Made by a program: the position numbers and the translations under genes
Notes under the pieces: model-generated
The model's database searches: none
What the model saw: only the letters and a program-made list of their open reading frames with translations
What the model was told of the DNA's origin: nothing
Assembly (NCBI RefSeq): GCF_003311645.1
Contig: NZ_QEST01000216.1
Span: 46,100 to 110,099, forward strand
Origin: Streptomyces sp. PT12
GTDB lineage: Bacteria > Actinomycetota > Actinomycetes > Streptomycetales > Streptomycetaceae
DNA: 64,000 nt
Reading direction: 5' to 3'
Part shown: piece by piece, positions 17,450-26,265 of the stretch
Numbering within the stretch: position 1 is the first letter of the stretch
How the letters are laid out: every line of letters starts with the position of its first letter

Positions 17450-18598
17450 GTGACATTTCCCGTGGTCGGCATGGTCGGAGGCGGTCAGCTCGCCCGGATG
17501 ACGCACGAGGCGGGCATCCCGCTCGGCATCAGGTTTCGGCTGCTCAGCGACACCCCCCAGGATTCGGCGGCACTCGTGGCGGGCGACGTGGTCGTCGGCG
17601 ACCATCGCGATCTCGCGACCCTGCGCGCGTTCGCCCGAGGCTGCGATGTGATCACGTTCGATCACGAACACGTGCCGACGGAGCATCTGCGGGCGCTTGA
17701 GGCCGAGGGCATCCCCGTGCGCCCCGGCCCCGACGCCCTGGTGCACGCCCAGGACAAGGGAGTGATGCGCGCCAGGCTCGGCGCGCTCGGCATCCCGTGC
17801 CCGCGCCACCGGCTCGTGCGCGACCCGGCCGACGTGGCGCGGTTCGCCGCCGAGGTGGGCGGCTTCCCCGTGGTGCTCAAGACGACGCGCGGCGGCTACG
17901 ACGGCAAGGGCGTGTGGATCGTGCGGTCCGCCGCCGAGGCCGCCGACGCCACCGCGCCGTTCCTCGCCGGGGTGCCCGTGCTCGCCGAGGAGAAGGTGGA
18001 CTTCGTCCGCGAGCTGGCCGCCAACGTCGTCCGCTCCCCGCACGGCCAGGCCGTCGCCTACCCCGTCGTGGAGTCCCGCCAGGTGGACGGCGTGTGCGAC
18101 ACCGTGATCGCCCCCGCGCCCGGCCTGCCGGAGGCGCGCGCCACGCACGCCCAGGAGCTGGCGCTGCGCGTCGCGGGCGAGCTGGGCGTCGTGGGCCATC
18201 TCGCGGTGGAGCTGTTCGAGGCGGCCGACGGCCGGATCCTGGTCAACGAGCTGGCCATGCGCCCGCACAACTCCGGGCACTGGACCCAGGACGGCGCCGT
18301 CACCTCGCAGTTCGCCAACCACCTGAGGGCCGTGCTCGACCTGCCGCTCGGCGACCCGCGCCCGCGCGCCCCCTGGACCGTGATGGCCAACGTCCTGGGC
18401 GGCGACTTCCCCGACATGTACCCCGCGTATCTGCACTGCATGGCCCGCGATCCGGGGCTCAAGATCCACATGTATGGCAAGGACGTGAAGCCCGGCCGCA
18501 AGGTCGGCCATGTCACCACGTACGGCGACGACCTGCCCGATGTCATCGAGCGGGCCCGGCACGCCGCCGACTACCTCCGAGGGACGATCGACGAATGA
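17450..18598 (+). CDS. purK: N5-carboxyaminoimidazole ribonucleotide synthase
   Basis: Purine biosynthesis: ATP-dependent carboxylation of AIR to N5-CAIR. The 382-residue ATP-grasp protein begins [11 protein letters not shown] and carries [15 protein letters not shown] (ATP-binding loop), [18 protein letters not shown] and [14 protein letters not shown]. The GTG start at 17450 has no Shine-Dalgarno site; TACGCT (17438-17443) ends six bases upstream, the geometry of a leaderless transcript. The open frame before this start is not conserved. Its stop overlaps the purE start as ATGA. Confidence 0.95.
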   Translation: MTFPVVGMVGGGQLARMTHEAGIPLGIRFRLLSDTPQDSAALVAGDVVVGDHRDLATLRAFARGCDVITFDHEHVPTEHLRALEAEGIPVRPGPDALVHAQDKGVMRARLGALGIPCPRHRLVRDPADVARFAAEVGGFPVVLKTTRGGYDGKGVWIVRSAAEAADATAPFLAGVPVLAEEKVDFVRELAANVVRSPHGQAVAYPVVESRQVDGVCDTVIAPAPGLPEARATHAQELALRVAGELGVVGHLAVELFEAADGRILVNELAMRPHNSGHWTQDGAVTSQFANHLRAVLDLPLGDPRPRAPWTVMANVLGGDFPDMYPAYLHCMARDPGLKIHMYGKDVKPGRKVGHVTTYGDDLPDVIERARHAADYLRGTIDE

Positions 18599-19122
18599 AC
18601 AGCCCCGCGCCGCCTCTGGTCGGCATCGTCATGGGCTCCGACTCCGACTGGCCCGTGATGCGCGGCGCCGCCGAGGCCCTGGAGGAGTTCGCCGTCCCGT
18701 TCGAGGCCGACGTGGTCTCCGCGCACCGCATGCCGCACGAGATGGTCGGCTATGCCGAGGAGGCCGCGGGGCGCGGGCTCAAGGTGATCATCGCGGGCGC
18801 CGGGGGAGCGGCCCATCTCCCCGGCATGATCGCGTCGTTGACGCCGCTGCCCGTCATCGGCGTGCCGGTGCCGCTGGCGCACCTGGACGGCATGGACTCG
18901 CTGCTCTCCATCGTGCAGATGCCCGCGGGCGTGCCCGTCGCGACCGTCTCGGTCGGCGGCGCGCGGAACGCCGGGCTGCTCGCCGTCCGCACCCTGGCCG
19001 TGCACGACGCGGCGCTGCGCGAGGCGATGACCGCGTTCCAGGACCGGCTCAAGGAGCAGGCCGTCGAGAAGGGCCGCAGGCTGCGCGCCACCCTGACGCA
19101 GCGCGAGGAGGCCAGGGCATGA
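18595..19122 (+). CDS. purE: N5-carboxyaminoimidazole ribonucleotide mutase
   Basis: Converts N5-CAIR to CAIR, the step after PurK. The 175-residue class I PurE shows [24 protein letters not shown] with the catalytic histidine, [12 protein letters not shown] and [11 protein letters not shown]. It starts at ATG 18595, overlapping the purK stop by four bases, and its own stop overlaps the dipeptidase start in the same way. The three genes are therefore one translationally coupled operon. Confidence 0.96.
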   Translation: MNSPAPPLVGIVMGSDSDWPVMRGAAEALEEFAVPFEADVVSAHRMPHEMVGYAEEAAGRGLKVIIAGAGGAAHLPGMIASLTPLPVIGVPVPLAHLDGMDSLLSIVQMPAGVPVATVSVGGARNAGLLAVRTLAVHDAALREAMTAFQDRLKEQAVEKGRRLRATLTQREEARA

Positions 19123-20309
19123 CCGGCTCCCTCGCCCGCGCCCGTGCGCTCCTCGCCGAGCACCCCGTCGTCGACGGGCACAACGACCTGCCGTGGGCGC
19201 TGCGCCAGCAGGTGCGCTACGACCTCGACCGGCGCGACATCGCCACCGACCAGAGCGCGCATCTGCACACCGACCTGCCGCGGCTGCGCGCGGGCGGGGT
19301 GGGGGCGCAGTTCTGGTCGGTCTATGTGCGCGCCGACCTTGCGGGGGAGGCCGCGGTGAGCGCGTGCCTCGAGCAGATCGACGTGGCGCGCAGGCTCGCC
19401 GAGCGCTACCCGTCCGAGCTGCGGCCCGCGCTGACCGCCGACGACATGGAGGCGGCGCGCGCCGATGGCCGCATCGCGTCGCTCATGGGCGCCGAGGGCG
19501 GGCACTCCATCGCCAACTCACTCGGCACGCTGCGCGCGTTCCACCTGCTCGGCGTCCGCTACATGACGCTGACGCACAACGACACGATCGACTGGGCCGA
19601 CTCCGCGACCGACGAGCCGCGCCACGACGGGCTTTCCGCGTTCGGTGAGGAGGTGGTCCGCGAGATGAACCGCGTCGGGATGCTCGTGGACCTCTCCCAT
19701 GTGGCGCCCTCGACCATGCGCGGGGCGCTCGCGGTGACCGAGGCGCCCCTGATCTTTTCGCACTCCTCCGCGCGCGCCGTGTGCGACCACCCGCGCAACA
19801 TCCCCGACGACGTGCTCGCGCTGCTGCCGGGCAACGGCGGGGTGGCGATGGCCACGTTCGTGCCCACCTTTGTGCTGCCCGAGGCGGCGGTGTGGTCCAA
19901 GCGCGCGGCGGCCCACCTGGAGGCGCATGGCTTCCACGCGCTCGACCACACCGAGCCCGCGATGCGGCTGCTCGCGGAGTTCGAGGCCGAGCACCCGCGC
20001 CCACGCGCCACGGTGTCCACCGTGGCCGACCACCTGGACCACATGCGCGAGGTCGCGGGCGTCGACCACATCGGCCTGGGCGGCGACTACGACGGCACGG
20101 CGTTCCTGCCCGACGGGCTCGAGGACGTGTCCGGCTATCCGCGGCTGATCGCCGAGCTGCTCGACCGGGGCTGGTCGCCCGCCGACCTGTCCAAGCTGAC
20201 CTGGGGGAACGCCGTGCGCGTGCTGCGCGACGCGGAGGCGGTGTCCCGCGACCTGTCCGCGCGGCGCGGCCCTTCGCTCGCGACGATCGAGGAGCTTGAC
20301 GCGGCCTGA
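19119..20309 (+). CDS. Membrane dipeptidase-like peptidase M19
   Basis: A 396-residue zinc dipeptidase of the renal-dipeptidase family. Metal and active-site residues are visible: DGHND (H21, D23), GAEGGHS (E126), DLSHVAP (H194), FSHSSARA (H215) and GLGGDYDG. The lack of a signal peptide suggests a cytoplasmic enzyme that hydrolyses L-D or D-D dipeptides, perhaps from wall turnover. It starts at ATG 19119 in an ATGA overlap with purE. The functional link to purines is not obvious; the order is conserved in streptomycetes as I remember it. Confidence 0.92.
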   Translation: MTGSLARARALLAEHPVVDGHNDLPWALRQQVRYDLDRRDIATDQSAHLHTDLPRLRAGGVGAQFWSVYVRADLAGEAAVSACLEQIDVARRLAERYPSELRPALTADDMEAARADGRIASLMGAEGGHSIANSLGTLRAFHLLGVRYMTLTHNDTIDWADSATDEPRHDGLSAFGEEVVREMNRVGMLVDLSHVAPSTMRGALAVTEAPLIFSHSSARAVCDHPRNIPDDVLALLPGNGGVAMATFVPTFVLPEAAVWSKRAAAHLEAHGFHALDHTEPAMRLLAEFEAEHPRPRATVSTVADHLDHMREVAGVDHIGLGGDYDGTAFLPDGLEDVSGYPRLIAELLDRGWSPADLSKLTWGNAVRVLRDAEAVSRDLSARRGPSLATIEELDAA

Positions 20310-20569
20310 CGGGCCTTCGGGGGAGCAGGGGCGGGTAATTCGGGCGATCTTCCCATAGGGGTGGATAGCGCCGGGGTGGCGCGGGGTGGTGACCGACCTC
20401 ACTCGGGGCCGCGGCCGCCCGCTCGCCCCGTGCGGCGGCACCCCGGTCGTCTTCTCGCCAAGTGTGCGCTTTCCGCTCCGGGTTGGGGCGCGGGAGGCGC
20501 CAACGGTCGATCACGTTAGGTTGCTTAACGTTCACGTGCGGTCGCGGAACGGTCCATGCCGGTATCGCC
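20310..20569. other. Intergenic region upstream of the riboswitch promoter
   Basis: No gene is seen. The region holds a 5+5 inverted repeat CGTTA-N7-TAACG at 20514-20530. The remainder is GC-rich without recognisable sites, and the purine-operon terminator was not identified. Confidence 0.45.
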
Positions 20570-20626
20570 GATCATGGTGTGATCATCCGCTCTTAGTTGT
20601 CTCGTCCGAATTCATCGGTTTAACGT
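20570..20626 (+). promoter_or_regulatory. Promoter of the LysM/M23 hydrolase leader, with an upstream palindrome
   Basis: TTGTCT (20597-20602) and TAACGT (20621-20626) are 18 bp apart and place +1 near 20633, just before the riboswitch. GATCA-TGGTG-TGATC (20570-20584), a perfect 5+5 inverted repeat, sits 12 bp upstream of the -35 hexamer, the usual place for an activator site. Confidence 0.6.
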
Positions 20627-20644
20627 GCTCCAGCGCCGCACCCC

Positions 20645-20845
20645 CGCGGCCGACCGCTCCGGACGCCGAATCCTGTCACCGGTAGCGGGAACGCAGCACT
20701 TCCGTCTGACAGGAGCGGGGGACCCACCATTCGCCGGGGCGTTGCCCGACGCACCGGCTCGGGGTGAAGCCCTCGGGACCCCAGCGGTCCCCGGGGCCGG
20801 GCGACTCCGGCCCGAACCCGACAGCTCACCTCGCAGGCGTTCGAG
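20645..20845 (+). promoter_or_regulatory. ydaO/yuaA-type c-di-AMP riboswitch
   Basis: The leader of the wall-hydrolase gene contains the conserved ydaO blocks in order: GCCGAATCC (20665), GGTAGCGGG (20681), GGGGGACCCA (about 20717), GGGGTGAAG (20761) and the 3' signature CGAACCCGACAGCTCACC followed by TCGCAGGCG (20813-20840). In actinomycetes this class is known to sit upstream of wall-hydrolase genes and to switch them off when c-di-AMP is high. The ribosome-binding site GAGAGGAG (20843-20850) lies directly after it. Confidence 0.88.
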
Positions 20846-20857
20846 AGGAGCACACCT

Positions 20858-21667
20858 ATGTCCGCACGCGGACGTCACCGTCGCCCACGCGCACGGCGCA
20901 TCTCCCGTATCTCCCTGTTCCTGATGGCCGGTGGCGCCGGTGTGGCGCTGCCGTTCGTCGCCGCGGGAGCGGCCAGCGCCGCCTCCGCCGATGACACCTA
21001 CACCGTGGTCAGCGGCGACTCGCTGTCCAAGATCGCCCGCGCCCAGGGCCTTCCCGGCTGGGAAGAGCTCTACGACGGCAACCGCGGCGTGGTCGGCGAG
21101 GACCCGAATCTGATCCGTCCCGGTCAGAAGCTGGTCATCGGCGATCCCGTCGAGGCCGCCGCCGAGCCGGTGCCCGCCGAGCCCGCGCCCGCCGCCGAGG
21201 AGCCCGCCCCGGCTCCCGAGCCAGAGCCCGCGCCCGCGCCCGAGCCCGCCGACGAGGCCGCCAGCGGCTTTGTCGCCCCGGTCGACGCCTCGGTGACCAC
21301 CGGCTACCGCGTCGCGGGGTCCTCCTGGTCCTCCGGCTACCACACCGGCGTGGACTTCCCCGTCGGCACCGGTACCCCCGTGTCCGCGATCGGCGCGGGC
21401 GAGGTCGTGACCGCGGGCAGCGGTGGCGCCTACGGCAACGAGGTCGTCATCCGCCACGACGACGGGCACTACAGCCAGTACGCCCATCTGTCGTCCATAT
21501 CGGTCAGCGCCGGTCAGACGGTGAACGCCGGTGATCAGATCGGGCTCTCCGGCTCGACGGGCAACAGCACGGGCCCGCACCTCCACTTCGAGGTCCGCAC
21601 CGGCCCCGACTACGGCTCCGACGTGGACCCGCTGGCCTATCTCGCGGGCAAGGGCGTCGTTCTCTGA
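20858..21667 (+). CDS. Secreted LysM / M23 peptidoglycan endopeptidase
   Basis: A 269-residue exported wall hydrolase. The first 43 residues are a Sec signal peptide with an arginine-rich start and a cleavage region near ASAASA. A LysM domain (about 47-95, YTVVSGDSLSKIA) binds peptidoglycan. A Pro/Ala/Glu linker (about 98-134) follows, then an M23 domain with H162 and D166 (YHTGVDF), H210 and the HLHFE pair (H241, H243) as zinc and catalytic residues. Length and layout suit a cell-wall endopeptidase. It is transcribed alone behind a long c-di-AMP riboswitch leader and ends at a strong hairpin. Confidence 0.94.
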   Translation: MSARGRHRRPRARRISRISLFLMAGGAGVALPFVAAGAASAASADDTYTVVSGDSLSKIARAQGLPGWEELYDGNRGVVGEDPNLIRPGQKLVIGDPVEAAAEPVPAEPAPAAEEPAPAPEPEPAPAPEPADEAASGFVAPVDASVTTGYRVAGSSWSSGYHTGVDFPVGTGTPVSAIGAGEVVTAGSGGAYGNEVVIRHDDGHYSQYAHLSSISVSAGQTVNAGDQIGLSGSTGNSTGPHLHFEVRTGPDYGSDVDPLAYLAGKGVVL

Positions 21668-21712
21668 CATCCGTAGGAGCATCCGCCGTGCCACGGCGGG
21701 CGACGGCGTGAC

Positions 21713-21749
21713 GACGGCAGGCCCCGCCCACCCCGCGGGGCCTGCCGTC
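21713..21749. terminator. 15-bp stem hairpin, bidirectional terminator
   Basis: Arms 21713-21727 and 21735-21749 are exact reverse complements (GACGGCAGGCCCCGC and its complement) with a 7-nt loop. It lies between the convergent hydrolase and ABC-permease genes. Confidence 0.85.
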
Positions 21750-21766
21750 GCGTCGTGGGGTGGCGC

Positions 21767-22561
21767 TCAGCCGCCCTGCTTCTGGTAGGTCCGCACCGAG
21801 AGCGGCGCGAAGACCGCAGTCAGGAGCACCGGCCACCCGATGGCCAGCAGCAGGGCGTTCTCGCTCGCCCAACCCCCGCCGCCAAGACCTGGGTTGCCGA
21901 ACAGCTCGCGGATCGCGGTCACCGTGGCGGACAGGGGGTTCCACTCGGCGACCGTGCCCAGCCAGTCCGGCATCAGCTCGGGCGCGGTGAAGACGTTGGA
22001 CACCGCGGTCAGCGGGAATACCAGCGGGAAGACGATCATCCCCACCGTGTCGGGGTTGCGCACGACCAGGCCCAGATAGATCCCGATCCAGGTGATCGCC
22101 ACCCGCAGCGCCAGCACGAGCGCCACCGCGACCAGCGCTCTGCCGACGCCCCTGTGCCACTCCCAGCCGACCAGCAGCCCGCACACGAGCAGCACCGACA
22201 TCTCCAGCAGCGCCCGCAGCAGGTCGGCCGCGCTCCGCCCGGTCAGCAGCGCCGAGCGGGCCACCGGCATCGAGCGGAAGCGGTCGATCACGCCGCGCCC
22301 CGCGTCCACCGCGACCGCCGAGCCGGTCGCGCCGAGGCCGTAGAGCATCGTCATCGCGAAGACCCCGGGGAGCAGGAACTCCCGGTAGTCGCCGCCGTCG
22401 GGCAGCACCATGCCGCTGCCGAAGACATAGCCGAAGACCAGCACGAACATGATCGGCAGCATGAAGTAGAGCACCACCTCCTCGGGCGTCCGCACGAGGT
22501 GCGCCATGTTCCGCCGGGTCATCGTCAGGCCGTCGGCCATCGCGTAGCGCACGCGCCTCAT
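21767..22561 (-). CDS. ABC-2 type exporter permease, DrrB-like
   Basis: A 264-residue membrane protein with six hydrophobic segments and the ABC-2 architecture. Features include an N-terminal cytoplasmic helix, VLYFMLPIMFVLVFGYVFG, the GVIDRFRSMPVARSALLTGR coupling loop and GMIVFPLVFPLTAVSNVF near the C-terminal signature. It forms a two-gene unit with the ATPase upstream, overlapping by four bases (ATGA). The resemblance to daunorubicin-resistance DrrB suggests export of a hydrophobic drug or lipid; the substrate is unknown. Confidence 0.9.
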   Translation of the reverse strand: MRRVRYAMADGLTMTRRNMAHLVRTPEEVVLYFMLPIMFVLVFGYVFGSGMVLPDGGDYREFLLPGVFAMTMLYGLGATGSAVAVDAGRGVIDRFRSMPVARSALLTGRSAADLLRALLEMSVLLVCGLLVGWEWHRGVGRALVAVALVLALRVAITWIGIYLGLVVRNPDTVGMIVFPLVFPLTAVSNVFTAPELMPDWLGTVAEWNPLSATVTAIRELFGNPGLGGGGWASENALLLAIGWPVLLTAVFAPLSVRTYQKQGG

Positions 22562-23535
22562 CGGGCCACCCCCGCCGCGCTCGTGTGCTTCCGGTCAGCC
22601 CGCCGCCCGGTGAGCCTCAGGAACGCCTCGTCGAGCGTGGGCCGCCTGGTGCCGATGTCCTCCACCGCGATGCCCGCCGCGTGCAGCGCCCTGACCACCT
22701 CGGTCAACGCGGTGACTCGGTCGGTCACCAGCGCGCTCACCCGGCGCGTGTCCTGATCGGTGTCGGGCTCGACCCCGCACACGCGCGCGATGAGCGCGGC
22801 CACCCCGAACAGGTCGGCGGCGTCCCGCACGACGACCTCGACCCGGTCGGCGCCGATCGTCGCCTTCAGCTCGTCGGCCGTGCCCTCGGCGACCACGCGC
22901 CCGGTGTCGATCACCGAGATCCGGTCGGCCAGCTGGTCGGCCTCCTCGAGGTACTGCGTGGTCAGCAGCACCGTGGTGCCGCCCGCGACCAGCGAACGGA
23001 CCGCGTCCCACACGCTGTTGCGGCTGCGCGGGTCGAGGCCCGTGGTCGGCTCGTCGAGGAACAGCACCTCGGGCGAGCGCACCAGGCTGGCCGCCAGGTC
23101 GAGGCGCCGCCGCATCCCCCCGGAGTACTGCCCGGCGTTCCTCCCCGCCGCGTCGGTCAGCTCGAAGCGCTCAAGCAGCTCGTCGGCCCGCCGCCTGGCC
23201 GCCGCGCGGCCCAGCTTGTGGAGCCTGCCGAACATCACGAGGTTCTGCCGCCCGCTGAGCTGCTCGTCGACCGCCGCGTACTGCCCGGTCAGCCCGATCC
23301 GCTCGCGCACATCGCCCGGCTGCCGCGCCACGTCGAACCCCCGGATCTCCGCGCGCCCCGCGTCGTAGCGCAGCAGCGTGGCCAGCGCGCGCACGGTCGT
23401 CGTCTTGCCCGCGCCGTTCGGCCCCAGAAGGCCGTGCACCGTGCCGGTCCGCACGGCCAGGTCAACGCCGTCGAGCGCGTGGGTGCCGCGATATCGCTTG
23501 CGCAGCCCCTCCGCCACGATCGCGTGCTCTGTCAT
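22558..23535 (-). CDS. ABC exporter ATP-binding protein, DrrA-like
   Basis: A 325-residue nucleotide-binding subunit with Walker A GPNGAGKTT (about 38-46), Q-loop LTGQYAAVDEQLSGRQNL, signature YSGGMRRRLDLA, Walker B VLFLDEPTTGLDPRSR and an H-loop region LLTTQYLEEAD. The C-terminal extension typical of DrrA proteins (about 220-325) is present and contacts the permease. It is divergent from a TetR regulator whose operator candidate covers its promoter, which suggests induced expression. Confidence 0.94.
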   Translation of the reverse strand: MTEHAIVAEGLRKRYRGTHALDGVDLAVRTGTVHGLLGPNGAGKTTTVRALATLLRYDAGRAEIRGFDVARQPGDVRERIGLTGQYAAVDEQLSGRQNLVMFGRLHKLGRAAARRRADELLERFELTDAAGRNAGQYSGGMRRRLDLAASLVRSPEVLFLDEPTTGLDPRSRNSVWDAVRSLVAGGTTVLLTTQYLEEADQLADRISVIDTGRVVAEGTADELKATIGADRVEVVVRDAADLFGVAALIARVCGVEPDTDQDTRRVSALVTDRVTALTEVVRALHAAGIAVEDIGTRRPTLDEAFLRLTGRRADRKHTSAAGVAR

Positions 23536-23578
23536 CTCCCCAACCCCGTCCCCATATCCGAGAAACTGCTTTACGTCG

Positions 23579-23624
23579 AAAACTGTGTACGTCGTAGACT
23601 TGGGTATACACCATACACAGTTTT
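23579..23624. promoter_or_regulatory. Long inverted repeat between DrrA-like and TetR genes
   Basis: AAAACTGTGTA (23579-23589) and its perfect reverse complement TACACAGTTTT (23614-23624) are separated by 24 bp in an AT-rich patch. The position, centred between divergent start codons, and the perfect 11-bp arms mark it as the probable TetR operator controlling both directions. Confidence 0.72.
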
Positions 23625-23658
23625 AGGATGCCGTCAACCACTTCAGTGAGGGGCGAGG

Positions 23659-24438
23659 ATGACCGACCAGCGCCAGGCGCGTCGCGACCTCCAGGCGTCG
23701 GTGGACCTGCTCTGGCGCACCAAGGGGCCCGGCAGAAGGGGCCCGCGCGGCACCCTGACCGTGGACCGGATCGTCCAGACCGCCATCGACGTCGCCGACG
23801 CCGATGGCCTCGCGGGCGTCTCGATGCGCAAGGTCGCCGAACGGCTCGGGGTCACGACGATGTCGCTCTACCGGTACATCCCGGGCAAGGACGACCTGGT
23901 CGACCTGATGTTCGAGATGGCCACGGGGCACCCCGACACCTCGGACTGGCCCGACGACTGGCGTGGGCGGCTGACCGCCTACGCGCGCGAGTGCCGCACG
24001 ATGCTGCTCCAGCGCCCCTGGATGATCGACGTCCCGATCGGCAGCCCGCCCATGGGGCCCAACAACCTCGCGTGGATGGAGGCCGTGCTCGCGTCGCTCG
24101 ACGGCAGCGGCCTCGGCCAGGACGACATGGTCGGCGTGCTGTTGCTCCTCACCAACTACGTGCTGAGCGAGGTCCGCCAGGAGATCACGATGAGCCGCGC
24201 CGCGCCGCGCACGGGCGTGACATACGAGGAATGGGGCGAGATCTACGGGGAGTTGCTGGCCAGGGTGGTCGGATCCGGGCGCTACCCGGCGCTGGCGCGG
24301 GTGGTGGAGGCGGGCGTCTTCGGCCCCGAGTCCGTGGGCGCGGAGGAGGACTTCGCGTATGGCCTCGACTTCATCCTGGACGGGATCGAGGCCCTCATCC
24401 GCGAGCGCAGGGGGAAGGCGCCGAAGCGCGCGGAGTGA
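23659..24438 (+). CDS. TetR-family regulator of the adjacent ABC exporter
   Basis: A 259-residue regulator. The HTH lies after a short basic leader: TVDRIVQTAIDVADADGLAGVSMRKVAERLGVTTMSLYRYIPGKDDLVDLM (about 34-85). The long C-terminal domain resembles the tetracycline-repressor class (TetR_C_1). Start ATG 23659 follows GAGGGGCGAGG. It is divergent from drrAB-like genes, so it most likely represses them until a ligand binds. Confidence 0.92.
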   Translation: MTDQRQARRDLQASVDLLWRTKGPGRRGPRGTLTVDRIVQTAIDVADADGLAGVSMRKVAERLGVTTMSLYRYIPGKDDLVDLMFEMATGHPDTSDWPDDWRGRLTAYARECRTMLLQRPWMIDVPIGSPPMGPNNLAWMEAVLASLDGSGLGQDDMVGVLLLLTNYVLSEVRQEITMSRAAPRTGVTYEEWGEIYGELLARVVGSGRYPALARVVEAGVFGPESVGAEEDFAYGLDFILDGIEALIRERRGKAPKRAE

Positions 24439-24462
24439 GAACGGCCCGCGCCGCCCCCGCGG

Positions 24463-25311
24463 TCAGCCCAGGGACGCCACCGCGTTCGCGATGAGAGCGC
24501 GGGCGGCCGCTCCTCGTACGGCCTGCTGTGAGAGACGTTCGAATGCGCGAGCGTACAGCTCGACCTGGCTGGGCTGTATCAGTGTGGACGCGGCATCCAG
24601 GGTGTCGGCGTGCACCCTTCGGTCATCGAAGATCGTGAAGGTCGGCATGGGCCACACGACCCGTTGTTCCGAGAAGGGGACTATGCCCACGGCGACGTTC
24701 TGCACGTCCATGACTCCGAGCAGGTGGCCGAGCTGCGCCGCCATGGTCTCGGCGCTGCACAACCGGTATCGCAACACCGACTCTTCCAGCACGAAGGAGA
24801 ACCGGCGCCCGCCCCCGCTCAGCACCTCGTTCCGCCGTATCCGGGCCGCCACTGCCTCGCTCACGTCGTCCGGTGTCCCTCGGAAATCCGCGATGGAGGA
24901 CAGCAGTGCGGACGCGTACCCCGGTGTCTGGACGAAACCAGGGATCACATCGGATACGTAGACGCGGAAGGTCTTGGTCCGTCGGTACAGGTCGCCGGTG
25001 CTCTCTTGCAGGCGCCGAAGGCCGGTGCGCTGAAGCCGTCTCCACTCCACATGCGCTTCGGTGGACTGCCTGTTGGCCGCGATCAGGTCGGGGGCCTGGT
25101 CGTCAGCGGCGCAGGCTCGGCACCAGGCTCGGATGTCGGCATCGGAGGGAGGCGTCTTGGCGTTCTCGATCCGGGACGACTTCGATTCCGACCAACCGCA
25201 CCTGATGGCCAGCTCCCGCCCGTTGATCCCCGCGTCCTTCCGGATCTCACGAAGGCGGCCCGCCAGCTTCTCTCGGGCCTTCTGAACGCGTGAAGAGGGG
25301 TGTGGGGGCAT
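24463..25311 (-). CDS. XRE-family regulator with DUF5753 ligand domain (WhiJ-like)
   Basis: From the ATG 25311 the protein is 282 residues. An N-terminal HTH_XRE (LAGRLREIRKDAGINGRELAIRCGWSESKSSRIENAKTPPS, about 14-56) is followed by the DUF5753 domain, with VYVSDVIPGFVQTPGYA, ARIRRNEVL and the F-V-LEES-LRYR block. In Streptomyces such regulators are scattered in many copies and usually pair with a small DUF397 protein; here the partner is DUF6879. The longer upstream frame to 25389 is less likely. Codon choice is visibly less GC-biased than in flanking core genes. Confidence 0.9.
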   Translation of the reverse strand: MPPHPSSRVQKAREKLAGRLREIRKDAGINGRELAIRCGWSESKSSRIENAKTPPSDADIRAWCRACAADDQAPDLIAANRQSTEAHVEWRRLQRTGLRRLQESTGDLYRRTKTFRVYVSDVIPGFVQTPGYASALLSSIADFRGTPDDVSEAVAARIRRNEVLSGGGRRFSFVLEESVLRYRLCSAETMAAQLGHLLGVMDVQNVAVGIVPFSEQRVVWPMPTFTIFDDRRVHADTLDAASTLIQPSQVELYARAFERLSQQAVRGAAARALIANAVASLG

Positions 25312-25325
25312 GGAGCTGGCGTGCG

Positions 25326-25841
25326 TCAGACCGTGTACCCGTGGTGCGGGATCGCTCGCTCCCAGACTGCCTCGAACGCGGCGGAGCACAGCTTCACGGC
25401 TTCCGGGTCCGCCGTGATCTCGTCCTCCACCACCACGCCGTCGCCCGAGAAGTGGTGCACCCGGAGCAGCGAGTCATCGAACAGCCAGAAGTCGTTTCCC
25501 GGCAGGGCGATGGCCGTGGCCTGCCGCCGGGGCAGCCAGCGGACCTGCTCCCCCGCCGTGACGTTGGCACGGGTGACGTAGTGCTCCCACCTGATGTACT
25601 CCGACACCGGCTCGGAGACCACCCGCGCCCTGCGGATCACCACGCCCCTGGCCACGGTGTCGGCGATCAGCTGGTCGTAGGGGTGCCACCACGATCCGCG
25701 GTCCTCCCAGTCGATCCGCTCCCCGCGCCTCCACGCCTCGAACCGGTCGGTGGCGGCGTAGGAGTCGCGCAACTCCAGGTGAACGGCGGATCGCCCGCAC
25801 CGGCCGAGCAGCTCAGCGAAGCTGGGCACGCTCGACGGCAT
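25326..25841 (-). CDS. DUF6879 family protein
   Basis: A 171-residue soluble protein closely matching the DUF6879 pattern: SAVHLELRDSYA, VARGVVIRRARVVSEPVSEYIRWEH, QVRWLPRRQA, ALPGNDFWLFDDSLLRVHHF and the C-terminal FEAVWERAIPHHGYTV. The function is unknown; the family is regularly found beside XRE/DUF5753 regulators in actinomycetes. ATG 25841 is chosen because AGGGAGG lies six bases upstream; an in-frame GTG is at 25844. It overlaps the 82-residue gene by 29 bp and is followed after 14 bp by the XRE gene, so the three form one operon. Confidence 0.88.
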   Translation of the reverse strand: MPSSVPSFAELLGRCGRSAVHLELRDSYAATDRFEAWRRGERIDWEDRGSWWHPYDQLIADTVARGVVIRRARVVSEPVSEYIRWEHYVTRANVTAGEQVRWLPRRQATAIALPGNDFWLFDDSLLRVHHFSGDGVVVEDEITADPEAVKLCSAAFEAVWERAIPHHGYTV

Positions 25842-26061
25842 CACAGGCCTCCCTGATCATCGGAACCATCCGGGCCGGAATCCTGACGACGGCCTCACTG
25901 TCGGGCACCGGACCGTTCGCGGGGCTGCTCACCTCACAGTCCGCCTGAGTCTCGGGGGTCGGCTTCCACCCCTGCAACAAGATTCCCTGAACTTCCGTGT
26001 CCACCCACACCGTCGGGCAGTGGTCCCGGTCGGGGTCGATCCCAACGAACTCCACGGCCAT
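25813..26061 (-). CDS. Small hypothetical protein of the XRE/DUF6879 cassette
   Basis: An 82-residue protein with no recognised domain. It starts VEFVGIDPD, has a central VDTEVQGILLQGWKP segment and ends with a helix MVPMIREACDAVERAQ. It is acidic and soluble, comparable in size and place to the DUF397 partner of WhiJ-type regulators, but the sequence is not DUF397. The start at 26061 is preceded by a weak GGGGG. Its 3' end overlaps the DUF6879 gene, supporting a real gene. Confidence 0.75.
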   Translation of the reverse strand: MAVEFVGIDPDRDHCPTVWVDTEVQGILLQGWKPTPETQADCEVSSPANGPVPDSEAVVRIPARMVPMIREACDAVERAQLR

Positions 26062-26265
26062 GGCAGGCCCCCTGATCCAGTCACTTGCTCGGGTTTGCAC
26101 CAGCATCTTTGAACTGGGAGAAGGCGTCAATACCGCGCGCTGGGCCAAGCGAATCGGCGTGCAAGCTCGTGCAATCTCATGGATCCGTGACGCCCGGTCT
26201 CCGTAGCCTCCTCGGCACAGCCAGTTGAGAGCCGGAGGCAACCCTTCTCCCCGGAGGTACGCACG
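26062..26265. other. Divergent promoter region of the accessory island
   Basis: 204 bp between the cassette and the GRDP-like gene. It contains a Shine-Dalgarno CCGGAGG ahead of the ATG 26266 and no gene. Composition is more AT-rich than the neighbourhood. I could not assign -35/-10 elements with confidence. Confidence 0.4.
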
